A stretch of 10,823 nt of DNA from an uncultured bacterium (GTDB lineage: Bacteria > Desulfobacterota > Binatia > HRBIN30), in NCBI GenBank assembly GCA_937975525.1, contig CALJUJ010000477.1:1-10823 (forward strand). Direction: 5' to 3'. Numbering within the stretch: position 1 is the stretch's first letter; each line of letters begins with the position of its first letter. This document shows positions 5,572 through 10,823 of the stretch, piece by piece. Below the pieces are notes generated by a model that worked only from the letters and a program-made list of their open reading frames with translations, was not told the DNA's origin and made no database searches. The translations under genes were made by a program, and so were the position numbers.

Positions 5572-6939
5572 CTAGGCGTCGTCGGCCGCCGCGTCGGCCT
5601 CGACGACGAAGGACTGCGGGTCGCGGTCGAGTCGGTTGAAGAGGTAGGAGCGCAAGAGGACGACCGTCGATGCGTCGGTTCGCCGAGTGTTGAAATGCTT
5701 CAGCCCGTCGGCGCCATCGGTCATGCCGACGATGACCGAGCCGAGGCTCTCATCGCCTGCGGCGAAGACCGAAAGCTGGAGCTCTGGTTCGTCGAATCCG
5801 AATACGGCAGGGTCGGCAACCTCGTCGGCGACGATCTCGTAGCCGCGCAAGTCGGCGACGTCTTGCACGAATTGCTCGATCTCCCGTTGCGCGACCTTTC
5901 CGTCGACACCATCGACGGTCCACGCTTCGCCTTCACGTAGCAGGCGGAACCCTTCGCCCTTCTTGCGAACGACATGGATGGCGCGCACGTCTTCGAGCGC
6001 GAAGGCAAAGAGGCGCTTGTCGCGCAGGTCGCGGGCGCTCTTGTCGAGGTTGCGGTACGCCCAGTCGTGGATCGTGTAGACGGTGGGAGAGCCGCCCAGC
6101 TTGGCGTAGAACTCGGTGGCGGACTTCTCCCCGCCGATCGAGAGCTCGCCGAGGGGCCCTTCGCTGCCACCGAATGCGACGTGGAGGCGCGGGCTGTCGA
6201 GCCCATACGGTTCGAGATCGGGCGATTCCTCGGCGACGAAAGACGCGGCCCGCAGCGAGCGAAGCGAGGAGAGATACGTGTCGATGGCCGCGTCGTCGCC
6301 GGCGAATTCTTCTGGCTGCACGAGGCGCCAGCCGTCGGAAGCTTCGTCGCGCTCGAATCGGACCTTGCGCTCGCCCTTGGCGATCTCGATCCAGGCGGGC
6401 TGGTCGTCATCGAGATCCACGAGCGACCGGTCGCGGAGGTCGTCCACGCCCTTGTCGACCTGCGAGCGGAACGCAGCGAGCACGAGCAGGATGGCATCGC
6501 CGTCTGCACGCTGTACGTAAGCCGTATTGCCGACGGGAGCGGCCTTGCCGAGTCGGACCGTCGCGGCTTCGATCTCCGGCCCGTCGATCGTGATTTCGAC
6601 TTCCGGTTCGGCGAGACCGAAGCGGGCGGGGTCCCCTTCGAGGGGGCCCAACTCCTGTTGCACCTTGGCGTCGGCGACGGCATTGACCAGGGTGCGCACG
6701 GCCGTGTCGTCGGCTCGGGCTCGAACGGGGCGGACCAGGTGCCATTCATCTTCGCGTCGCTCGATCTCGAGCGCTTGGTCGCCGCGAGCGAGGGTGATGC
6801 GATCGATCTGGTCGGCGCTCGCCTGCACGAGTTGCTGAGCGTCTGCGGCCGAGCGTTGGCGCGGGGCATCGACGAAATAGAGGTATCCGCCGAGGCCGGC
6901 GAGGATCAGCAAGAGGACGAGGGTATTGCGGAATCGCAT
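5572..6939 (-). CDS. DUF4340 protein with three repeated modules
   Basis: This 455-aa protein is of the DUF4340 type, a family of unknown biochemistry often encoded after GldG-like ABC transport genes. Residues 7-24 form one hydrophobic N-terminal segment (a signal anchor or signal peptide), followed by a long soluble part probably outside the inner membrane. The soluble part consists of three similar modules, at about 45-178, 183-315 and 318-447. Each has an I-x-x-I/V strand start, a central W (66, 204, 340), a D/K..A helix, a G-[LF]-[AD]-x-P turn (108-112, 246-250, 381-385) and a closing segment like LRDRSLVDLD or LRDKRLFAFALED. The tail is acidic (EADAAADDA). ATG at 6939 starts 43 bases after the GldG stop. 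It is the last gene of the operon. The family call is by pattern; the role (scaffold or substrate binding for the transporter) is inferred. Confidence 0.85.
   Translation of the reverse strand: MRFRNTLVLLLILAGLGGYLYFVDAPRQRSAADAQQLVQASADQIDRITLARGDQALEIERREDEWHLVRPVRARADDTAVRTLVNAVADAKVQQELGPLEGDPARFGLAEPEVEITIDGPEIEAATVRLGKAAPVGNTAYVQRADGDAILLVLAAFRSQVDKGVDDLRDRSLVDLDDDQPAWIEIAKGERKVRFERDEASDGWRLVQPEEFAGDDAAIDTYLSSLRSLRAASFVAEESPDLEPYGLDSPRLHVAFGGSEGPLGELSIGGEKSATEFYAKLGGSPTVYTIHDWAYRNLDKSARDLRDKRLFAFALEDVRAIHVVRKKGEGFRLLREGEAWTVDGVDGKVAQREIEQFVQDVADLRGYEIVADEVADPAVFGFDEPELQLSVFAAGDESLGSVIVGMTDGADGLKHFNTRRTDASTVVLLRSYLFNRLDRDPQSFVVEADAAADDA
5577..5608 (+). terminator. GC-rich stem at the hisC / DUF4340 convergent junction
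   Basis: CGTCGTCGGCC (5577-5587) can pair with GGCC (5596-5599) plus GACGACG (5602-5608), giving an 11-bp stem with a 2-base bulge and an 8-base loop. It starts 15 bases after the hisC stop and lies inside the 3' end of the opposite gene, where it encodes the acidic tail. There is no T-tract. It may slow transcription past hisC, but it could be just the repetitive Asp/Ala codons. Confidence 0.25.
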
Positions 6940-6982
6940 CTTCGTGAGCTCGATCCCAGGCGTGTGCCGAGTCGTTGGCCCG

Positions 6983-8533
6983 CTATTCCCTTCGCCACCA
7001 AACGACGATGCCGGCGAGGAGGAGCAGTTGAGGAATCAGCAATACCGAGAGGTAGAAGATCACCGTCTCCTGTTCGGCGGTGAACTGCACCCGTGACGCG
7101 CGCACCGAACGCGGGCGAATCGACAGCAGATCTGCCTCGCCGGCCAACCAACCGAAGCTGTTCAGCAGTAGATCTCGGTTGTAGTAGGTTCCATCCATCT
7201 CGCGATTGTCCGCGAATTGGGCGCTGCCGAAGACGACGAGGCGCGTTTCCGCCCCCTCGGCATCGTCGGATGCCTTCGCCGCAACCGCGGCGGCAACGGT
7301 CACCGGACCCTTGCGGTCGGTGGCGGCGTCGAGGAACGCTTCGTTCCGTTCGAACAGGGCGGCGAGATCCGTTTCCGCCCAGCTGCTCTCACTCGTTTCG
7401 ACGAGCGAGGTGACCTGGAGTCCCTCGCGAGCCGTGGCGTCGACCTGCAACGATCTGGACATCGGGTAGATCGTGAGCTGGCGAAGCTGGCGGGTGATCT
7501 CGTGGTCGCCGTAGCTGCGCGCCAGAGGCGAGAGGCCCAGAGCAGGACCTTGGAAGATGCGCACGACTTGATCGACGACGACGCTGTCGTCGACGGTGAT
7601 CCCCCAGCGCTGCGCGAGCGCGGCCAATTCGGGAGTTGCGCGTGGTCGGAGCAGGAGGAGGACGCGTCCGCCGCTTTCCAGGTAGCTTTCGACGGCGCGA
7701 ATCTCGCTTTCGAGGAACGGTTTCGCCGGACCCACCGACGCGAGAAGCGAGCATCGCTCCGGAATGTTCTCCTCTGCTGCCAGCAGGAGCTTTTCGACTT
7801 CGAAGTTCTCGTGCCCCAGGGCGGTCTTCAGCGAGGAAAGACCACGCGGTCCCTGATCGTCGAGCGAAGTCTCGCCGTGGCCTTCGACGAAGCAGACGAT
7901 CTTCTTGGAGTCGCGGGTGACCTTGATGATCGCATTCGTCAGGTTTTCCTCGGACGGCTCCTGAACGACCGTGGATTCGTCGCCAAAAGCAACACGGACG
8001 GTGTTGTAAGCGCGGATCGCAAACTCCTCGGCGAGCTGGGGCTGGCTGACTGGGTCGAGGAGCTCGAAGCGGAACTGGTCGGAGTAGTAGCCGTAGGTAC
8101 GGAAGAGGTCCTCGAGGCCCGGATGCACGCCTCCCTCGACGAAGGCCTGCATGACGAGCTCTTCGTCCAGTGCTTCGACGACCTGGATCGACTGCGGAGA
8201 TAGGCTGTAGATTCCCTCTTCGGAGAGATCGAAGCGTCGGTGGTTGTTGGCCGAGAGCACGTTCACCACGACGATGATGGCGATGAAGGCGATCGATCCA
8301 ACCACCGAGTTGGCGCCGTAGCGGGTGGAGCGTGCCGCGAGCGACGTCCGGATCTGATCGAACCCCGTCGTCAGATAGACGAGCAGGAACACCAGGCCGA
8401 GGACGCCGTTGACGACGATGTAGCCGACGTCGAAGGCTCCCTGGCCGCGGGTCAGCAGCGCCGCCACCCCGGCGAAGAGAAGCAGTACGATTCCGAGCAG
8501 ACCTAGAAGAGAGCTGGTTCGGCGCACGATCAT
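6983..8533 (-). CDS. GldG-family ABC transporter auxiliary protein
   Basis: This is the auxiliary membrane subunit of a GldAFG-type ABC system. In Bacteroidota such genes are tied to gliding motility, but the family is widespread in non-gliding bacteria and its substrate is unknown. From the ATG at 8533 it has 516 aa. Membrane segments lie at about 7-28, 36-56 and 77-95, then the family signature RFDLSEEGIYSLSPQ (100-114), a long periplasmic region including the VEGHGE block, and a C-terminal segment at about 490-512 ending WWRRE. The ATG overlaps the permease stop as ATGA, indicating translational coupling. A TTG two codons earlier and a GTG two codons later (six bases after GGAG) are alternative starts. 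It probably works with the permease and ATPase upstream. Confidence 0.9.
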   Translation of the reverse strand: MIVRRTSSLLGLLGIVLLLFAGVAALLTRGQGAFDVGYIVVNGVLGLVFLLVYLTTGFDQIRTSLAARSTRYGANSVVGSIAFIAIIVVVNVLSANNHRRFDLSEEGIYSLSPQSIQVVEALDEELVMQAFVEGGVHPGLEDLFRTYGYYSDQFRFELLDPVSQPQLAEEFAIRAYNTVRVAFGDESTVVQEPSEENLTNAIIKVTRDSKKIVCFVEGHGETSLDDQGPRGLSSLKTALGHENFEVEKLLLAAEENIPERCSLLASVGPAKPFLESEIRAVESYLESGGRVLLLLRPRATPELAALAQRWGITVDDSVVVDQVVRIFQGPALGLSPLARSYGDHEITRQLRQLTIYPMSRSLQVDATAREGLQVTSLVETSESSWAETDLAALFERNEAFLDAATDRKGPVTVAAAVAAKASDDAEGAETRLVVFGSAQFADNREMDGTYYNRDLLLNSFGWLAGEADLLSIRPRSVRASRVQFTAEQETVIFYLSVLLIPQLLLLAGIVVWWRRE

Positions 8534-9303
8534 CTCCAACGAATCGATTCGACGGATCGCTGCGTGAGGAACAGGGCGAGCGCGATCACGCTGAGGAAAT
8601 AGACGACGTCGCGGGTGTCGATGACCCCCTTGACCATTTCCGAGAAGTGCTCGGTGAGCGACAAGTACCGCAAGACTTCGCCCAATACCCCGCCGGCGGT
8701 GTCGGCGGGCCAGCTGATGATGTAGAGCAGCAGCAGCGCGACCAGGCAGCTGACCGCTGCGATGATCTGGTTCTCGGTCAGTGAGCTCGTCAGCAATCCA
8801 ACGGTGGCGAAACTCACGGCCAGAAGCACGAGCCCGAGGTATCCGGCGACGATCATGCCAATCTCGGGATTGCCGTACACCAGCAGCACCGCGGGATAGA
8901 TCCCTGTCAGACCGATCATGATCATCAGGAACGAGAGGACGGCGATGAACTTCCCGGCGACGATCTCGGTGATCGTCAGCGGCGCGGTCATCAGCAGCTC
9001 GTAGGTACCGGCACGGCGCTCCTCGGCGAAGGCGCGCATCGTGATCATCGGCACGAGGATCACGAGCACCACGGAGAGATTGTGGAGTAGCGGAACGATG
9101 ACGGCATCGTTGAGGTTGAGTTGCGCCTGCATCTCGGGGTTGCGCATGGCGGCGTAGATGCCGAGTAGAAAGTTGAATCGGGAGAGGAGATTGAAGAAGA
9201 ACCAGCCGCCGAGCAGAAGAAACCCGGTCAGCACCACGTAGCCGATGGGCGACACGAAGTAGGAACGCAGCTCCTTGCCGGCGATCGTCAGAGCGTTGCT
9301 CAC
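8530..9303 (-). CDS. ABC-2 type permease (GldF-like)
   Basis: This is the membrane-spanning subunit of an ABC-2 exporter-type system. The protein has 257 aa, typical for the family. Six hydrophobic segments lie at about 20-40, 73-90, 117-142, 150-172, 177-198 and 233-247. Between the second and third is the hallmark MRAFAEERRAGTYELLMTAP (89-108), which in this family faces the ATPase as a coupling region. The GTG at 9303 overlaps the ATPase-frame TGA as GTGA, and its own stop overlaps the next ATG. If translation of the ATPase stops at the internal TGA (9459), this coupling would be lost, because ribosomes would finish 156 bases before the permease start. The substrate is unknown. Confidence 0.93.
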   Translation of the reverse strand: MSNALTIAGKELRSYFVSPIGYVVLTGFLLLGGWFFFNLLSRFNFLLGIYAAMRNPEMQAQLNLNDAVIVPLLHNLSVVLVILVPMITMRAFAEERRAGTYELLMTAPLTITEIVAGKFIAVLSFLMIMIGLTGIYPAVLLVYGNPEIGMIVAGYLGLVLLAVSFATVGLLTSSLTENQIIAAVSCLVALLLLYIISWPADTAGGVLGEVLRYLSLTEHFSEMVKGVIDTRDVVYFLSVIALALFLTQRSVESIRWR

Positions 9304-10052
9304 GGTGAGACCTCCCGGTCGGCGTCGCTCGGCATCGCCACTGCCTCGTCGCTCGTGATGTAGCGGAGGAAGACCTCTTCGAGGGACCCTGCGGCGGTCA
9401 GCGATTCGAGCGACTCCTCGACGGCGATACGGCCGCGTTTGATGATCACCCCCTTGTCTCAGAGCTGCTGTACCTCGGGAAGGATGTGCGTGGAGAGAAT
9501 CACGGTGCGCTCCCCCGAGAGGTCGCGGATCAGACTGCGGATGTCGATGATCTGTTTCGGGTCGAGGCCGATCGTCGGCTCGTCCAAAACCAGCACGCTC
9601 GGATCGTGAATCAGGGCCTGGGCCAGTCCGACACGCTGGCGGTACCCTTTCGACAAGTGCCCGACGACGCGGCCGCGGACATCGGCGAGCCCGCAGCGCG
9701 CGGCCGAAGCATCGACGGCGGTGCCGATGTCCGCCCGCGCCAGACCGCGGACCTTGGCGACGAAGCGCAGATAGGTCTCGACGGTCATGTCGTCGTACAG
9801 CGGCGGATTCTCGGGCAGATAGCCTACGCGCCGCCGCACCTCCAGCGAGTCATCGAAAATGTCGAAGCCGGCCACGGTCACGGTGCCCGACGTCGCCGGC
9901 ATGAAGCCGGTGATGATGCGCATCGTGCTCGTTTTTCCCGCTCCGTTGGGGCCGAGGAAGCCGAGCACCTGGCCCTTCTCCGCGGTGAAACTGATGCCCC
10001 GAATCGCATCGATCTCACCGTACTTCTTGGTTAAATCTCGTACTTCGATCAT
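9300..10052 (-). CDS. ABC-2 transporter ATPase (GldA-like) interrupted by in-frame TGA
   Basis: This is the ATP-hydrolysing subunit of the GldFG-type transporter. From ATG 10052, 197 codons carry every ATPase motif: Walker A GPNGAGKT (34-41), signature LSKGYRQR (133-140), Walker B VLVLDEPT with D157/E158, D-loop GLDP and H-loop His189. Codon 198 is TGA (9459-9461). The frame then continues with DKGVIIKRGRI and ends 52 codons later at TGA 9300-9302, overlapping the permease GTG. Read through, the protein is 250 aa, a normal length. Homologues typically read EVQ-x-x-C-D-x at this point, so TGA stands where Cys is expected. The choices are a nonsense mutation or base-call error (TGC to TGA), a truncated but functional 197-aa protein, or recoding. 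TGA ends most other genes here, so the code is not reassigned. Confidence 0.85.
9459..9461 (-). other. In-frame TGA at a conserved cysteine position
   Basis: On the minus strand the codons run CTC-TGA-GAC, translating as L-stop-D, with matching homology on both sides. Downstream, GGTGAT (9445-9450) can pair with ATCGCC (9423-9428), one G-U pair included, enclosing a smaller ACG/CGT stem with loop CGGC. It lacks the GU-bearing apical loop and bulged U of the known bacterial SECIS, so I do not call a selenocysteine codon. Confidence 0.8.
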
Positions 10053-10109
10053 CCCAATCGGCTTCGGAAAACCCGTCTAACCACGATGTTGGCTCGCGAA
10101 TCGCCGCCG

Positions 10110-10138
10110 TTCGTAATCCTCGCCTCGCGGCTTGTCAA
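10110..10138 (-). promoter_or_regulatory. Candidate promoter of the ABC transport operon
   Basis: On the minus strand a perfect TTGACA (10133-10138) is followed after 17 bases by TACGAA (10110-10115). The -10 matches only 3 of 6 consensus positions and lacks the final T, so the site is tentative. It would give a leader of about 50 bases before the ATPase ATG. Confidence 0.35.
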
Positions 10139-10191
10139 CACGGCCGGGACGAAGAATCCGCGGTCGCCGGCAAGCCAGCCCTCAGAGAGTG

Positions 10192-10219
10192 ACAAATGGA
10201 CTTGGCGGAATCCATTTGT
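10192..10219. repeat. Perfect 9-bp inverted repeat upstream of polA
   Basis: ACAAATGGA (10192-10200) and TCCATTTGT (10211-10219) are perfect inverted arms around a 10-base spacer (CTTGGCGGAA), 24 bases before the polA ATG. The arms are AT-rich against a GC-rich background. The site could be an operator for a dimeric regulator or a hairpin in the polA leader. No T-tract follows, so it is not a standard terminator. Confidence 0.55.
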
Positions 10220-10243
10220 TAGCGTCCGGCGCGGCGCGGGCGT

Positions 10244-10823
10244 ATGGCCGAAAAGACGACTCTCTACCTCATCGACGCGAGCTCTTACGTGTATCGGGCT
10301 TTCTTCGCCCTGCCGTCGCTGACGAACCCGGCCGGCGCGCCGACGAACGCCGTGTACGGATTCACCACGATGCTGCTGAAGCTCCTGCGCGAAACCGGTG
10401 CGACCCACGTCGCGGCGGTCTTCGATGCCCCGGGGAAGAATTTCCGGCACGACGCGTATCCGGAGTACAAGGCCAACCGCGAGGCCATGCCGGACGAGCT
10501 CCGCGGCCAGATCCCGCTGGTCCACGAGGTCGTCGATGCCCTTGGGGTTCGGCGGATCGCCGTCGACGGGGTCGAGGCCGACGATGTCATCGCGTCGCTG
10601 GCGAAGCGACTTGCCGGCAACGACGTCGACGTGGTGGTGATTACGGGCGACAAGGATCTCATGCAGATCGTCGGCCCTCACGTGCGACTGTGGGACACGA
10701 TGCGTGACCGTTGGTTCGACGTCGCCGAAGTCGAGCGACGGATGGGCGTACCTCCGTCCCAGGTGGCCGACGTGCTCGGGCTCATGGGCGACAGCGTCGA
10801 CAACGTTCCCGGTGTGAAAGGGG
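10244..10823 (+). CDS. polA: DNA polymerase I, N-terminal 5'-3' exonuclease part (3' partial)
   Basis: DNA polymerase I removes RNA primers and fills gaps in replication and repair. The frame starts at ATG 10244 and runs off the window after 193 residues, all within the 5'-nuclease domain. Metal-binding acidic residues are present: D11 in LIDASSYVYRAFF, D61 in VFDAPGKNFRH, E111/D113/D114 in GVEADDVIASLA, D136/D138 in TGDKDLMQ and D183/D186 in LMGDSVDNVPGVKG. The basic arch motif YPEYKANRE is at 73-80. These match PolA closely. A stand-alone exonuclease of the same family is possible because the polymerase part is not visible. It is divergent from the ABC operon. No strong Shine-Dalgarno is seen (GGCGCGGGCGT precedes the ATG). 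Confidence 0.92.
   Translation, partial: MAEKTTLYLIDASSYVYRAFFALPSLTNPAGAPTNAVYGFTTMLLKLLRETGATHVAAVFDAPGKNFRHDAYPEYKANREAMPDELRGQIPLVHEVVDALGVRRIAVDGVEADDVIASLAKRLAGNDVDVVVITGDKDLMQIVGPHVRLWDTMRDRWFDVAEVERRMGVPPSQVADVLGLMGDSVDNVPGVKG

Larger units (their letters stand above)
10053..10243. promoter_or_regulatory. Divergent intergenic region, ABC operon / polA
   Basis: These 191 bases lie between the starts of the transport operon (minus) and polA (plus) and should carry both promoters. They contain a possible operon promoter and one perfect inverted repeat, each listed separately. I see no small ORF with convincing coding bias. A minus-strand reading frame covers the region, but it is antisense to polA and lacks protein-like sequence. 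Confidence 0.4.

Noticed and set aside
5974..7083. Long plus-strand open frame (369 codons) opposite the DUF4340 gene
   Set aside because: It is antisense to a gene with clear family features and operon context. The frame stays open because of GC-rich codons, and its protein has no recognisable motif.
7217..8203. Plus-strand open frame (328 codons) opposite the GldG gene
   Set aside because: It is a shadow of the GldG codons. The minus strand has membrane segments, the family signature and start/stop coupling, while this frame has none.
9423..9450. SECIS element after the in-frame TGA
   Set aside because: A 6-bp stem can be drawn, but the GU-containing apical loop and bulged U of known bacterial SECIS elements are missing, and such stems are common in GC-rich DNA.
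10049..10681. Minus-strand open frame (210 codons) antisense to polA and the intergenic region
   Set aside because: The plus strand encodes unmistakable PolA nuclease motifs; the antisense protein looks like a GC-driven shadow.
1..10823. CRISPR array, insertion sequence or tRNA-associated integration site
   Set aside because: No spaced direct repeats, transposase or integrase motifs, or duplicated tRNA 3' ends were seen in the window.

Overview
The window is about 10.8 kb of GC-rich bacterial chromosome with strong G/C preference at third codon positions. It holds ordinary housekeeping genes (gltX, hisC, polA), two tRNA genes and an ABC-2 transport operon. The gene content and GluRS sequence suggest a Gram-negative, Deltaproteobacteria/Myxococcota-like lineage, but nothing here fixes the taxon. 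I see no transposase, CRISPR array, phage gene or attachment site.

Region 1 (1-1818, plus strand): the 3' part of a GAF-containing sensor histidine kinase, cut by the window edge, then a small basic protein of unknown function that ends in a clear hairpin terminator. Region 2 (1836-4349, minus strand): an unknown 267-aa protein, gltX (glutamyl-tRNA synthetase), tRNA-Gln(CUG) and tRNA-Glu(CUC) in that transcriptional order. This places a synthetase next to the tRNA it charges and the tRNA it may mischarge. A near-consensus promoter overlaps the gltX stop codon, and a hairpin with a pyrimidine/U-rich tail lies between the two tRNAs. Region 3 (4518-5561, plus): a lone hisC, divergent from the gltX group.

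Region 4 (5572-10052, minus): a tightly packed four-gene operon in the order ATPase, ABC-2 permease, GldG-type auxiliary protein and a DUF4340 protein. The first two junctions are GTGA and ATGA stop/start overlaps. The ATPase frame is interrupted by a TGA exactly where homologues usually have a cysteine (EVQQL-C-D), after all ATPase motifs. The homologous sequence continues in the same frame for 52 codons up to the permease start. The DUF4340 protein is built of three similar modules. Region 5 (10244-10823, plus): the 5' end of polA running off the window, preceded by a perfect 9-bp inverted repeat.

The most notable points are the in-frame TGA in the transporter ATPase and the gltX-tRNA-Gln-tRNA-Glu arrangement with its internal promoter and hairpin. 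I did not find an obviously new multi-gene system.
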